Source: Owenia fusiformis (taxonomy: Eukaryota > Annelida > Polychaeta > Sabellida > Oweniidae). Taken from it: a DNA stretch of 64,000 nt. A program made the position numbers and the translations under genes. The stretch spans positions 39,459,936 to 39,523,935 of the forward strand of contig CAIIXF020000006.1 of assembly GCA_903813345.2 (NCBI GenBank), in the 5' to 3' direction. The notes beneath the pieces were generated by a model. The model had not been told where the DNA came from, ran no database searches, and saw only the letters and a program-made list of their open reading frames with translations. This document shows, in pieces, positions 46,039 to 59,771 of the stretch (positions are counted from its first letter, which is position 1; each line of letters begins with the position of its first letter).

Positions 46039-47695
46039 CAGTGAATACATATAAAGTACATAGGTTGAGATGTGTCAATCATCCCCATTCTTGACATTGT
46101 GAGATAAACCGCATTTTCTACTGTCAATCATGCTGTTCCTTTAGTCAGTGAATACATATAAAGTACATAGGTTGAGATGTGTCAATCATCCACATTCTTG
46201 ACATTGTGAGATAAACCGCATTTTCTACTGTCAATCATGCTGTTCCTTAACAGTGAATACATATAAAGTACATAGGTTGAGATGTGTCAATCATCCCCAT
46301 TCTTGACATTGTGAGATAAACCGCATTTTCTACTGTCAATCATGCTGTTCCTTTAGTCAGTGAATACATATAAAGTACATAGGTTGAGATGTGTCAAGCA
46401 TCCCCATTCCTGACATTGTGAGATAAACCGTATTTTCTACTGTCAATCATGCTGTTCCTTTAGTCAGTGAATACATATAAAGTACATAGGTTGAGATGTG
46501 TCAATCATCCCCATTCTTGACATTGTGAGATAAACCGCATTTTCTACCGTCAATCATGCTGTTCCTTTAGTCAGTGAATACATATAAAGTACATAGGTTG
46601 AGATGTGTCAATCATCCCCATTCTTGACATTGTGAGATAAACCGCATTTTCTACTGTCAATCATGCTGTTCCTTTAGTCAGTGAATACATATAAAGTACA
46701 TAGGTTGAGATGTGTCAATCATCCACATTCTTGACATTGTGAGATAAACCGCATTTTCTACTGTCAATCATGCTGTTCCTTAACAGTGAATACATATAAA
46801 GTACATAGGTTGAGATGTGTCAATCATCCCCATTCTTGACATTGTGAGATAAACCGCATTTTCTACTGTCAATCATGCTGTTCCTTTAGTCAGTGAATAC
46901 ATATAAAGTACATAGGTTGAGATGTGTCAATCATCCCCATTCTTGACATTGTGAGATAAACCGCATTTTCTACTGTCAATCATGCTGTTCCTTAACAGTG
47001 AATACATATAAAGTACATAGGTTGAGATGTGTCAATCATCCCCATTCTTGACATTGTGAGATAAACCGCATTTTCTACTGTCAATCATGCTGTTCCTTTA
47101 GTCAGTGAATACATATAAAGTACATAGGTTGAGATGTGTCAATCATCCCCATTCTTGACATTGTGAGATAAACCGCATTTTCTACTGTCAATCATGCTGT
47201 TCCTTTAGTCAGTGAATACATATAAAGTACATAGGTTGAGATGTGTCAATCATCCACATTCTTGACATTGTGAGATAAACCGCATTTTCTACTGTCAATC
47301 ATGCTGTTCCTTAACAGTGAATACATATAAAGTACATAGGTTGAGATGTGTCAATCATCCCCATTCTTGACATTGTGAGATAAACCGCATTTTCTACTGT
47401 CAATCATGCTGTTCCTTTAGTCAGTGAATACATATAAAGTACATAGGTTGAGATGTGTCAATCATCCCCATTCTTGACATTGTGAGATAAACCGCATTTT
47501 CTACTGTCAATCATGCTGTTCCTTTAGTCAGTGAATACATATAAAGTACATAGGTTGAGATGTGTCAAGCATCCCCATTCTTGACATTGTGAGATAAACC
47601 GCATTTTCTACTGTCAATCATGCTGTTCCTTTAGTCAGTGAATACATATAAAGTACATAGGTTGAGATGTGTCAATCATCCCCATTCTTGACATA
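46039..47695. repeat. 107 bp minisatellite, about 15.5 copies
   Basis: The unit begins CAGTGAATACATATAAAGTA and contains ACATAGGTTGAGATGTGTC and CCGCATTTTCTACTG. Units of 107 bp end in CTTTAGT and units of 105 bp end in CTTAA. The copies are nearly identical. The last copy breaks off at the GACATAGTCAG junction near 47690. Confidence 0.95.
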
Positions 47696-48298
47696 GTCAG
47701 ATAAAAAGCAATTTCCATTAAATACTGATAATTAAATGGATTAAGAAGTTACTCTGATACTGAAATCCTTAAACCATCATTTAGCAGGAATCTCTTTTCA
47801 TTAAATCGATTTCAATCTTCTAATGACTTTTGATGTTGTGCTTATTATATTCCTCGATGCTTTTCTGCCTTTTATAATTAAAAGGCAAGCACTTGCTAGT
47901 CTTTGTATGAACTTGATTTCATAAATATAGGCATTAATAGCATATTTGAGATCATACAGGTACATTTATTTAAATCCTTGTATTTATATTTGCCCCCTTT
48001 GGTATGCGTATTTTCTGCGATGTTCGAGCAAGTTCTTTTAATTATAATTGTTTACAAAATGTACTTTTACTATCTTGCTACGTTTCTGCATGTTATCAAT
48101 TCTTCCCCCTCCCATTTTATTGTCAGTTAAGGAATAATATTACAATTGTAGTGATTCCATCTTGATAAAATAATATAACCTAAGTTATATGGTGACATTG
48201 TTACATGTGAAAGTTTTTACTTTTTTATCATCCTCGTATAAAATGTTAGTGTTAATTAAAAAACTAAAGAAAACTAGTTAATAAAAACAAGTACTTAC

Positions 48299-48347
48299 CT
48301 ATAAGGATTCCATGTAAAAGTATGAAATGAATAATGTAGTTAACCAT
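48299..48347 (-). CDS. LamG–sushi protein, exon 1 (signal peptide)
   Basis: ATG at 48347–48345 begins 16 codons (MVNYIIHFILLHGILI) and one base, then an ATAG/GTAAGT donor in phase 1. The base G joins the TT at the start of exon 2 to give Val, so the signal peptide runs straight into the LamG domain. The intron is about 6 kb. The 5' leader upstream of the ATG was not delimited. Confidence 0.7.
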
Positions 48348-48399
48348 AATCCTCAGTCTATTATCTTACATTCAATTAATCTTGCATCTAAACAATTTT

Positions 48400-51300
48400 A
48401 TTCCGTGATCATCTCGAGTTACATTTCTTCAGTAACATCCAATTTGAATTCTTTGTTCTGAAACAATTTAGCAAATCCTCAACTCAGATGGAGGAATGCA
48501 CCTATAAGCAGAAGTTGGCATGGGCAAATAAGCCATGCAATTATTCATCAATCCATTAGTGCCACTGTCAATCCTCCGATGACTCTGCCGAGCGACTGAT
48601 CAGGAAGCGTTAAAATGGTAATGATGGCTTAATAAAGGAGGTGTTGCGATCCCATCAACCCTATTTGTGATAAATGAAGCCATTTCTGCATGTGATTGAC
48701 ATTTCGTTAAATGTTAAGTAACTTTTAATGCATTTTTTATATCCTTGTATAAACTCGTTTTTTCAAAATTATTGATTCAAATAATCTCTCTTGGAAGCGC
48801 TGAAGACTTATATATAATCAAAATACAATTAATCAAGATGTTTACTGCATCGTTCCTTCTTTATTACCCTTTATCTCCTGTTAACTACACTGTCCTCTAA
48901 TTATGGCACATGATTTTACTGTTTTCATTTTGATCCAACTCACCATTTGTCAGTTAGAGCTTTGAGACCTTTTTGTGGGAAGTTTGAATTGTGAAGATTC
49001 TGATTAAGCTTAAATCTAAATAAAAAAGATCATTAACTTGAAGAGTATAGATTAAGGCATCCCCGGGGATGTCATTTTCAAACATTGGCGGAGACTTAAT
49101 TTGGCGGTTTTTATCAGTCCGCCAAATTCGCCTAATTGAAACGGCCGTCAAATTTAATCAATTTACAGTAATTGAAATCGATATTGAAATGATAGCTACT
49201 AAATGGCAGAAAATGCAGAATTGGATTTGATTTGATATAGAATAAATCACAAAAATATTTCTCATTAGAAGAGTGCATATGAATTCATTCTAGTGAAAGG
49301 GTAGCATTATCTCATATCATATTACAAATAACATAATGTAATTATTTGTAATTGATTTTGAAAATAATGATAGCTTATAGACAAATTAAATATGCAGCAC
49401 CAGATTTTGATTTTAAATACAGTAGGCTAAATGACAAATATAATTTACTTTTAAAGAGTGCATATGAAGTCAATCTAATGCAAAGGGTACTTCATATCAC
49501 ATTATAAAGAGTGTTTATGTTGCATCCAGCTAATTCTATTAAAGGTGCAACGAACCTCTGTTATATATAACCAGGAAACAAAATAAAAATTATGAATTGA
49601 TCAAAGACCTTGGTATTTCTATGAAATTATTATGATAACACGCTAAAACATTGTAAGGTCATGTTCTTGAGAGAATAATATATTGTTCAGAAAAGATTGG
49701 TCGGTATCCAAAGAGCATTCAGTTTATTGATAAATTGTTTTATTATTATACAATTGCACTCATTAAATGAATTGATTATTCTGGTTTTGTTTTGCTATGA
49801 TAATCAATGAATGCAACAAAACAAAACATCCACTTCCTGTTTTTTTTAAAATATTTTTGATTCTGTTTAACAGAATTTGATTTATTGTTGATACAGTGTA
49901 TATTTCGAAACAATTGGTATGAATTCCTTTGTTTAATGACATATGTTATAAATGAAGCAAAAACAGCACACATCTTTATTTAACAAATTCTTTGGTCACT
50001 TTTTACACTTCTGAGTGTCCTAGATGTGGAGTTTTAGTAGGGCCTTTAAGAGGTTATATGCCAATGGATGCTATGTACTTTTGGGGCAACGTATTCCACA
50101 CAGGAAGTGATACAGAGAGAAAAAACTGTAGATTCAATAAAAATATTATAGTGTTCAATAAAACCCAATAATTAATTCCATATCCTTCAGATTTCAATAG
50201 TATACTATCTAATAACGCCTTAAATATCTGTTATTTTACGGCCAATGGGAATTATTGTCATTATTGGTGTATTGGACTGGTGCGAATGGACGATATCGTG
50301 ATTTAGTTAGGATGAGTAACATTATAACTTGCCTGTTGCCAGCTTTTTCCAAGGGTTGGGAGTAACATTTGTTGGCTAAAAAATCACGCGAAACGTGCTC
50401 AGGGTGGTGAATAACTGCATGATTTTGAAACTGAATTCCTTGCCCGGGAGGAGACCCTAAGTTGGGCCCAGAAAAAAATTAGTCCCTTAAAAGATGTTGG
50501 GCCAAAAAGGCCCTAAGGCCCCAAAAGGTGGGCCTTTTTAGTCATTACTGGGCTTTCTAAGGCCTAATTTTTCATTTCAGGCAAAAAAAAATTTCGGAAG
50601 TTTTTTTCTCTGACCGGAAATGTTGGCCCCCCTTTTTTGGTTCCTTGATTCGCCCCTGATAAGGTGTCACTCCGGTAAATACCACTTCCGGGTAGGACAG
50701 TGTTTTTTAATACTTTAAAAACGAAGCCATGCCAACTTCAATGGTGTGTATAGTAGGTTTAAGTGTATGCAATGTGGCCATTTGAGGTATGTATGTAAAG
50801 CTGAGGCCAAATACTTTCTAAATGTGTCATTTTAAGAAAAAAATCGCAAGAATATAGTCCCCGCTCCCGTAAACTGGAACTACTTTATTCGTTAATTTTC
50901 ATCGGTGAAGCACAAGGAGGATTGGCTCCCAGGATCGAAACTCGATATTTTCCAACAATGAAAACGTCGAAATGTCGTTATTTTCTGAAATTAAAACCGA
51001 CTATAAATTCAAAATAAACAGTTCAAAAGATTCGAACCAATATCTCGATCATTTCTTGTGAGTTTTGGAATTTTTCGTTTGGAAATAAGACCAAAATTCA
51101 CGATTTAAATGTTGAAGTGAACAAAATGGCGGCTGTTTGAATTCGAATTTTGTATTACGACATACCCATATATGGGACAGAATATCGGTGGTGCACTCTG
51201 GGAGCCAATCCTCCTTGGTGAAGCAGGGATTTTACCTGAAAATGAGTCCCTATGTTGGCGTAGTGATATATAAAAATCGAGACGCAAACCCTATGTTAAA

Positions 51301-51954
51301 TATAGTGTCAAGATGAAGGTTATGTATAGGGGAACGCAGAAATATAGTCATTGTATGGGCTAGTTCGTTCGAAAATGGCGATATGTACCCCAGAACTTGA
51401 ATTTTGTGATTTTTTTCAATATTTTTCAATGATTTACAGGAGTGACACCATAATTATTGTAAGCTTGTGATCTTACTGTTGTAAAATGAAAATGTAGCGT
51501 TTTGTCTTATGAATGTGAATTGTATTTCAAAAAGATTAGAAAAACAAATATATAAAATAAAAAAGGAAAAAATTCTTCATCCTAGATAAAATCTATCCTA
51601 GTCGGTTGCGTCTTACTTATTTTACGCGGGAATTTTGAATTGCTAAACAGAAAGTGCTTTGGGCGACTCATGAACTATATTCACTCCGTAGAATTTGCAA
51701 AAAGGAAGTCTCTGAAATATTTATATTTTGCTTGTATTTGAACATATTACAGCCGTTTAAGACATTATATGTCGTATCCAATTGAAACAAACGATATAAG
51801 AAAGCATATCGTTTAAGACTAAAGTACAGAAAGAGATCACAACAGGCACAATTCTGTTTCATCTTGACTCGAATATCTTTTGACATTTTTATTTACCCGG
51901 AAGTGACACATGCCAATATTTTGAAAACTCAAGAAACAAAACAATACAGTCACG
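48400..51954. other. Interval between the LamG–sushi and APH-1 genes
   Basis: No gene was recognized. The 50913–51217 hAT-like MITE lies here, and an unrecognized sequence rich in GGCCC/GGGCC words lies at about 50440–50660. Short frames (48954, 49776, 51668) lack motifs. Confidence 0.4.
50913..51217. mobile_element. hAT-like MITE, 305 bp, 8 bp TSD
   Basis: The ends are CAAGGAGGATTGGCTCCCAG and its exact complement. The octamer GTGAAGCA flanks both sides (50905–50912 and 51218–51225). It lies about 740 bp upstream of APH-1. Non-coding. Confidence 0.9.
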
Positions 51955-52067
51955 ATGGCGATTATGGAATTCTTTGGATGTACATTTATTGCATTTGGAC
52001 CTCCAGTAGCCCTCCTTCTCTTCACAGTAGCCAGGGATCCTCTCAGAATCATTGTATTGACTGCAAG
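51955..52067 (+). CDS. APH1: APH-1 (gamma-secretase subunit), exon 1
   Basis: APH-1 is a seven-span membrane scaffold of gamma-secretase. It holds nicastrin and presenilin together for cleavage of Notch, APP and other type I proteins. The exon encodes the N-terminus and first membrane segment: FFGCTFIAFGPPVALLLFTV followed by DPLRIIVL, very close to the animal family. It ends after 37 codons and two bases at a GTAAGT donor (phase 2). The ATG has a normal context (CACGATGG). The next exon, which should begin the FFWLVSLL segment, was not found in the 12 kb downstream. It must lie further right, or it was missed. Confidence 0.9.
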
Positions 52068-52117
52068 GTAAGTCAGCATTTCCTTCTGCCAAGGCTTCCA
52101 TTACGTGTATACAGGGT

Positions 52118-52456
52118 TCTCACTAGGCTGTTAGACTCAGAGATTCTTTGGAGTCTAATGTCTTTAGACCCTCTCGCTCCAGAGTCTAAAAGCTTTTCCT
52201 GAGTCAAAAATGTGTTTTCCGGTGTCTAATTTTATCACGGTAATACTCTTGAGAAAATACATAAAACTGGATACAAACAAGGAATAGGAAGTCAGAAACC
52301 TTTTAGAAATGTATATTGTGATTAAAATAGGTAGATAATCTAAGCAGTATTTTGGAAAGTATACTAATAGGACATCTCTGATCTCACATGAGGGAGGAGT
52401 AGTCACGATACTGCAAAAACTCCGGGTTCTAAAGTTTTCCTGGTGAGAACACTGTA
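52118..52456. mobile_element. TIR element in APH-1 intron 1
   Basis: The ends are inverted: CAGGGTTCTCACTAGG and CCTGGTGAGAACACTG. Internal words AGTCTAA/TTAGACT are repeated. The target duplication is not clear. Non-coding. Confidence 0.6.
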
Positions 52457-53830
52457 TGTTATTTGGCCTTATGGTGATCATGGAATCCTGTGTGTTTTAT
52501 TGTTCTTTATGCTACCTCAATATGAACAGTAGTGTTGTTGTGATTAATTGATACATTGCATCAAAAAACAAAGAATGAAAAGTGATTCTGGCGATGCATC
52601 GATGTCTGAAACAAAACATCAATGTTTTTTCAAAAAATAAATTTGATCAGACTTTTCCCAATGTACATTTGTTTACAATTGTTGTGTATTATGTTTACTA
52701 TATTGAAAATTGTCGATGCATCGATGTACGATTATGGCACATCGCGACAACACTTATGAACAGTTGCTATTCATGAGCTGAAATATAACAAACATACTCT
52801 CTCATTGATCTTCGTAAACAGTGTTCGTTCATACATTCGTATGATATTAGTATTCTTGGTAAAAAGCAACTGTACCTGTCAGCTTCTCTAGCAGGTATAA
52901 GAAGTTGACATCAGACAAATTCCATCCATAAATGTAAAATTTAGTGTGTCTGACTTACGTAATCCATTCATTACCCCAGCTCTGATGAGTTAGATTATCA
53001 GAGTTTTGACGGACATCAGAGTCGGAGTAGCAGGCTTGCAGCTATACTGATTTTGAAAAGTTGAAGAAAAATTTCTAATTTTGAATGCAGCGCTATACTA
53101 AAAACTGATCCTTCATGACTTTTTTTTTTTTTTTTTTGCACTTGATTTAATAATTTATTTTATTTTTTTGCCATACAGATTAGTTCTTTTGTTTATTGTA
53201 TTAAAATTGTAAGTTACAAATACCTTTGCTCTATAATTTACAGCATTATATATAACTTTAGATTTTACCCTGGTCATTGCCAAAGACTTGACTCGCAACA
53301 GCACGTTGGTCTTATACTGCGCCATAAATCACATAATCTCAGTCTTTATTTTCTGATCTCTTTTTTTTTATCAAAATAGAACAGTGTATCAAAATTTTCT
53401 TTTACTACTTTTTTAATGGCCTGACTGTGTCGGTAGAACTTGAAATATAAGAGTTACCTAAAGACTGGGGGACCAGTTAGAACACACATTTCAATGAAAT
53501 CATATTTGTATTGTTCATGATGAAGCATAAGCACAGTACTTGATTGAAATTTGTGTAAATGCTTTTTTACTTTTCCATTTTTCCTTGTATTGACTTCTGG
53601 GAATGCGTTGCCCCTATTACGAAATAATGTATTGACCCTTGAACTTTTATTTGGTGACATGCCATCCAACCATCTCTGATGTGAAAATAATTAGAATATT
53701 AAAGAAAATTGTTTTGCAATCGCTTGCAGACAAGTTTAGGACAGGACAGAGGAAGATGGCATGTTCTAAGATAGAACTGTTGGTCTGAATGAAATGCTGC
53801 GCAGAAAGTATGAATGGGTTGTCTGCTGTA

Positions 53831-54003
53831 CAGTAAATCCTGTATATAGTGAACACCTATGGAGCCACAAAAAGTGTTCACTATAGAAAGGTGTTCACTA
53901 CAAAAATTTTACACAGGAGTGAATGTTGAATGTGCCTTGAACAGGTGTTCACTTAACACTGGTGTTCACTAGAGAAAGGTGTTCACTAAGACAGGTTTTA
54001 CTG
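53831..54003. mobile_element. pogo-like MITE, TA target
   Basis: The ends CAGTAAATCCTGT and ACAGGTTTTACTG are inverted and flanked by TA on both sides. The interior is made of GGTGTTCACTA words. CAGTAAAACC-type ends with a TA target resemble pogo/Tigger elements. Confidence 0.65.
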
Positions 54004-54376
54004 TATTAGTCTATTACTAGTAACCTGTTTGTGATGCTTTAATGATTATAATTTAGACCAAAATATAGAAGAATACACACAGGTGTGAATCATAAAATCA
54101 ACGAACAAACATTCAATTTTCACATATGTTTGGTTATTTTTCGTATTGAAACTTCCGGAACTTAAGGAAATCATTCATTTTCACGGTCCATATTTTACCT
54201 CTTGGATATTGTGCTAAATGCTCAATGGTTGACGCAACAAAGGTGATAGGGTTTTATTAAAATGTGTGTTGTTACCTCTAGAAGGTAAGTAAGACTCCCA
54301 ATCCGGTAACTCCCATATTTCAAGTTATACGGACATAGTCAGGCCATGAAAAAAGTAGTAGGCTGCTTTATATGTA

Positions 54377-54533
54377 CAGTAAAATCTTAGTGAACATCTC
54401 TCTATAATATACACCTGTGTTTGGTGAACACCACTTACATTGATTCCTGTACAAAATCCCCTTTCTGTAGTGAACATCTTCCTACAGTGAACACGTTTTG
54501 TCACTCTATAGATGTTCACTTCAGGAGTCACTG
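54377..54533. mobile_element. pogo-like MITE, diverged copy
   Basis: The ends CAGTAAAATC and GAGTCACTG lie within TA on both sides. The interior has GTGAACA and GTTCACT words in opposite orientation. Related to 53831–54003 but shorter. Confidence 0.5.
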
Positions 54534-57500
54534 TATTTGTTTCTGGGTTCAGCATAGGAAGAAGGCACAAAATGTTAGCAATAAGGCCATGATCCATGTA
54601 TGTCATCAAGGAACAATGACACGGTTTAAATGATGTCAAAAATTCACTTTTCGGGCAAGGTCTCGTCATATTTTTTAAATTTGATTTTAGCAGATCCTTT
54701 CAGATTAAGACTTTTGCTCAAAGTATTACTGTAGAAGTGGAAAGTTTAACGACGTGGAAACTTTGGCGAAATTTAGCGTTGAAGGAGAGACGCCAAAATA
54801 AAAATTCGTAGAAAAATATGAAAAAAATATTGGTGGGTGATAATACCGTGAAGAATACAGATCGACATCCAGATGCTGAATTTAGTTTCGAATACATAAA
54901 TAATACATACCTCAGTGTTTCCTCATCGATTTACAATCATAATTAATACCTATTTTGTTTTGCAATCATGTTTTGTTGCCCTAAATGATGAAAACATAAC
55001 AGAAATAATTTTTCGAATTTTCGATCACAAAATCTGCAATTTGATTGGACATCTACTGTCACGTGACAACTCATCACTAACATGAATGACACGATTATTT
55101 TATAAGAATAGATCTATACTAGCATTTATTCTTAAACAAAACATAAGATACTGAACAGAACATAAACACAAGTCAACATCTACCCACAATAGTACAATAA
55201 ATAGAATAAAGTTTGATAGTGAATTAGGCCTAGCCGAGTTTGTTACTTATTTGATTGTTTGTCGGGTATTAACACCTACTGACGGTTTGAGCACATTGAT
55301 TGGGGATTATACACAAACATACACACTTACTTTTGATGGTGACACGCCATTCCTCGAAAGGCAAGATTAATTATAGGGCTAATAACGGTGATATAGAGCT
55401 AATAACTGTGATATACATGTTTACAACTCGAGGTTTACAAAAATGCAACCAATCGTGTTGGTGAATAAATGCTTCATGAAAACCTAATAATAAGCTTATA
55501 GCTCGCCCTAGGATTAAGAAAAGAACCTAGGCTCGCCCAAGTAATTTTCCATTTTCTTGATTGCTGGTCCGGGAAAGTTTAATTCGGCAATAAAGTTTTA
55601 GGGACCATCTCGCTAAAGTTTTGTTTCGCTAAAGTTTCCACTTCTACAGTATTTTGTTGTGTACTTTTGACTTAAGTTTCCTTTAAAAGATGGCAGTGTA
55701 GGCATTGCAGATCTAAGATGAAACTATGGTTTGACAGATTTATTTTCTTTCATCTATGCAGATCAAAGTTGTAACTGGAGTTTAGTCATTGAAGTTGTAA
55801 CTAATTGTTTTGATAACAAAATGATTTAGATCCTAAAATATCACCAATGAAAGGTGAAATTGATTTGTCGAAATAATAATTTCTAAATCATTTTGAAGTT
55901 GGGATACTTGATACAGCAGGTGACAAGTACTTGACAAATATCTTGTTATTTGTAGACACTGAATGAAATAACATTAGAAATGTAGGTCTACTTCAAACGT
56001 TTAAATGAATAAAATATATTGTTGATCAATAGATGGCATATATATGTAGTGTTGTAAACAATGAGTAACATCTAGTAGCAGCAAAATATGTCAACTAGGC
56101 CTCCCTAAATTCCACTTGATTGGCTGATTCACATGCTTTACCATGCGTTTCATTTGCAGCAGGCAACAGGCAATTTTCACCGGTTGTTTTCACAAAATTG
56201 TCTGTTGTTTTTAGCGACTTTTCAACTTTTCCATGTTATGAGAAATTCTTGTGAAACCCCTGTTTACCCACGCTTCCATCGATAATGATTGCTACTTTAC
56301 TGATTTGACCTGTTAATCAAATACCCTAATTACCATAAATTGAGGCATTTCGGAGCATTTCAGGCATTTTATAATGGAAATGACATAAATTAATTTTACT
56401 TCAAAGTTCAAAACAATGGATTTTAGTATTATAAATGTACAGTTTGTGAAAAATTTAATAAAATTACTATGTATGAGGAAAGATCAACACGAGTTTTAAC
56501 TTCTTAACTCTGTCAGGAGAGCATTTTGAATGGCTGCAAGTTCATGTCATTCTGGTAGCTGGGGTAGACTGACATTTTTGTCAAAAAGAAAGCTTCGTCT
56601 TCACTTTTTCAGTTTACAATAAATCTCTGAACTCACCAAGCCATCTAGAGTTCTTCGTCAAAATATGGATGACTTTCTGTTTATGATCATTTCCTCTGGC
56701 ATAATCGCATAGTTTGAGTACGCATTAAGCATGTGTTCCTTTCAACTCGCTGATTGGTTGAGAAAAACAGTGCAATAGGGTAGTTTAGAAAATACATCAC
56801 CAAGAAAATGCATTTTCTAAAATTTTGGGGCTCCCAGAGGGTAAATTTAAATTATGAATTTTACTTTTAGATTTTTATGAAACAAATTGCCTACATCATT
56901 ATGTATGTTGTAATATTATACATTAATTAATAAGAGGTACTAAAGTATTACTACTACACATTTAATTTTTAAATGTTATTATCGAATTCAAATATAAATC
57001 AACTATTTTAACTGAGCCAAGTATTGGATGATTGGAGGCAGTATTGATCAAATTTGCAAAGGGTTAATTTTATTCTCACCTGTCTCAACAAAACAGGAAT
57101 ATCCCAGAATTCATACAGTCATACTTCTCTTATGTAAACTATATCATTGATTGGCCAAGGGTTCATCTATAATCCTGTGAAATGACCTCTTCTGGACAAA
57201 AAGCGTGGGAACATCTGATATGACCAGTTCCCATAACAGTATGTCACCTCACTGTATGTACAGTGATCGCCTACTATTAAAAGTGCGTGATCAAAGACTC
57301 GACAAGATGCGCAAAATTCGAAATGTCGGAGGAGAGGTATGTTTGTTTCTCTTTTCTTTACCACCTTAATGACATTTTACCTACAGATGGTATTCCATAT
57401 GCTGTATAAGAGACTCAAGATTCATTTGGTAACAGGATTCGGTGATTGGTTCAACCGAAATACCTGAACTGAGTTAATAAATGAAGCAAAATCAAAAAAC

Positions 57501-57806
57501 CCGCCGAATGAAAATGTATATTTCACCAAATTTTCTGTTTTTAGATTACCAAAACCACAAAACCAACATGCTTATGGTTAATATACATAATACTTAACAT
57601 TACATGCATATCAGACGTTCCAACTCCCCTTCAGTATCGAGTAAGAAGGATGTTATGAAAACAATTTATGATCAGCCAAGTGGGTGTTTTTACCATGTGG
57701 ATTCTAATGATATGTTCTTTGCATTTCAGAGTGGTTGGGTTTACATGATTTTACTGTCCTTCATTACGAACTCCTAAATTTCAAATCATTATAAACCACC
57801 TTGTAG

Positions 57807-58084
57807 AACATCATGAAGAAGAAGAGATGAAGATGAGAAAGATTACTGAAAATAGAGGCAAATCTAGAATGATAACAAGAAATTTCTCTGGAATAATACC
57901 AAATGAAGTGAAATCAATAAATAAACACATACTTGTAGAAAGTGATGAATTCATGACAATTTCAGTGATTGACAATAATCGAATGAAATCATCCAGAATC
58001 TCTGATTCAACAACTGCTACAAAATCAAATAAAATTACCAATAAAATTGCAATAGAACGAGAATATCAATTAGTAATGAAATGA
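57807..58084 (+). CDS. Orphan frame, possible terminal exon
   Basis: An 85-codon frame (ATG 57827) is open upstream to 57749. A possible acceptor, CCACCTTGTAG, lies at 57796–57806, in frame with the EEEEMKMRKI start. The product is rich in Lys, Arg, Ser and Glu with no known domain and ends in TGA at 58082–58084. Its composition is not far from the local AT-rich background, so it may be chance. It is unlikely to belong to APH-1. Confidence 0.2.
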
Positions 58085-59480
58085 CAATAAATGATTCTGA
58101 AATTACAATAGACTCTTGAGCTCATTCTCCAATAGTGTCCACCAGTTAATCTGAGATGATACCCCTCTGAGCAAAGCCTAAACTGGAACTTTTACTCGGT
58201 CCCATCGATTCACATAACTCTGTCATTAGAGATAATAGCATGGTATTTATTTCACATTTTGTAGAGTTTCTCTAAAAACGCTCACTGGTCGTTTATTTTG
58301 CATTCGATTACATACAATTCTAAAATTCTCAAGCTAATCACTTATAGACCTTAGTTGAAAATTGATCAATAAATCTACTGAATATTGAATACCTTAGAGG
58401 AGTTTTCCCTTATACCTGTCATTTATATATGACCCAAGTTAGCCACCTCGTGGTGAAACTGGGAACTGACTACTGGCATCTACTGAAGGTTATTACGTCA
58501 TTACATTACTTATTGATACCTTGCTGCAAAAGAATGATTTAACTCCCCAATGAAATAGATAATGTACAATTCAGATTTTATATTTTATTACAATTACAAT
58601 TACATTACAATTCAACAATCATCTTGGATGCCAAGGTGTATAGTTCTCATACCTTGGGATCAGAGGCGTAAAATAAATGGACTAAAATGGAACTTAAAAA
58701 ACGGTTCCACTTGTAAGGTGTTACGCTTCAAGAGGTGTTTCACTTAGCAGGTTCTAGAGGTTCAGTGTATATATCATTTAATGGTAATGTATTCAAATCT
58801 AGGCAGAAAAACAAAATGAACACACACACAGTGACCATTTAATTGACTGAATCAGTTTCACTGGGGGGTATCGTGATGCAACAACACCGTGTTGTTGCAT
58901 CAAGATGGCCAGACTTCCGGTGATAGATTTTCGTACGATGTTTTATTTTCCCAATTTACACCCATTTCTAGGACGAGTTGCTCAATAATCATACACATGC
59001 AGTTAGCGCATGATCTATATTTTAAAAAACTGTCATTTGTATACACGTAGCATCATCAAGAAGCAATAAATTCGTGTTTTTAATTTCTCACTATTGATGC
59101 AACAACACCACTCTGTTTCTTATCGATGATGCAACAACACCAATGTGCTGATGCAAAAACGCCAATATGATGTATCATTGAACAACAAGAGAAACTGTTT
59201 TATGTTCTGTTTACTGGTGTAGGTCGGGACATGAATAAAACGCGTGGGTCAGTGGTCCATGAACGAAACGTATTTTGTTTGGTTTCTTTGTCTATATCAA
59301 AGTTAAAAGGATATACAAGGCAAACTAAATAAAGTACAAAATCCCCGGGAGGCAATCTCATTGATATTGTATCTGAAAAACATTTTCTAAATTAAATGCC
59401 CTTGATTTACCGTATGGAAATTGCTTACAAATAACTAATATAATTTTGGAAAGACAACAGATATCAGTCATTTTGTGTTG

Positions 59481-59668
59481 TTAGTACCACAATTGAAATA
59501 CTCAATTCTGATTGGTTGATGAGCGGGCAACAAAATGTATTGTTAGTACCTCAACTGAAATACTCAATTCTGATTGGGTGAGCGGAGCGGTCAAAATTAT
59601 GTATTGTTAGTACCTCAGTGTAAATACTCGCATCTGATTGGTCAATTAGCGGTCAACATTTTTGCCTG
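59481..59668. repeat. Three tandem units with CTGATTGG (reverse CCAAT box)
   Basis: Units near 59481, 59540 and 59606 share TTGTTAGTACC, GAAATACTC and CTGATTGG. They lie upstream of the exon-like fragment at 59772, where promoter elements would be expected. Confidence 0.5.
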
Positions 59669-59771
59669 TACCTCACCTGTGCATCATGGGATATCATATT
59701 ATTGACCGCTTATGTTACTGTACTACACTTGTGAATTATGGGGAATATGACGTCATAATGTTTGCAGAAAC

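Larger units (their letters stand above)
42246..48298. other. Intron 1 of the LamG–sushi gene
   Basis: No exon seen inside. It contains three tandem arrays (listed separately) and otherwise AT-rich unique sequence. The 47903–48130 plus-strand frame has no recognizable motif. Confidence 0.6.
52457..58858. other. Interval without a certain gene (probably APH-1 intron)
   Basis: It contains the two pogo-like MITEs, the left half of an inverted pair at 57254–57327 and an orphan frame at 57827–58084. A short repeat, ATCAGAGTTTTGAC with a CTCTGATGAGTT word before it, at about 52980 also occurs at about 836. Confidence 0.4.

Noticed and set aside
57720..57770. Possible APH-1 exon 2 after GCATTTCAG at 57721
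   Set aside because: The translation does not give the FFWLVSLL segment expected of APH-1, and the frame stops at once in one phase.
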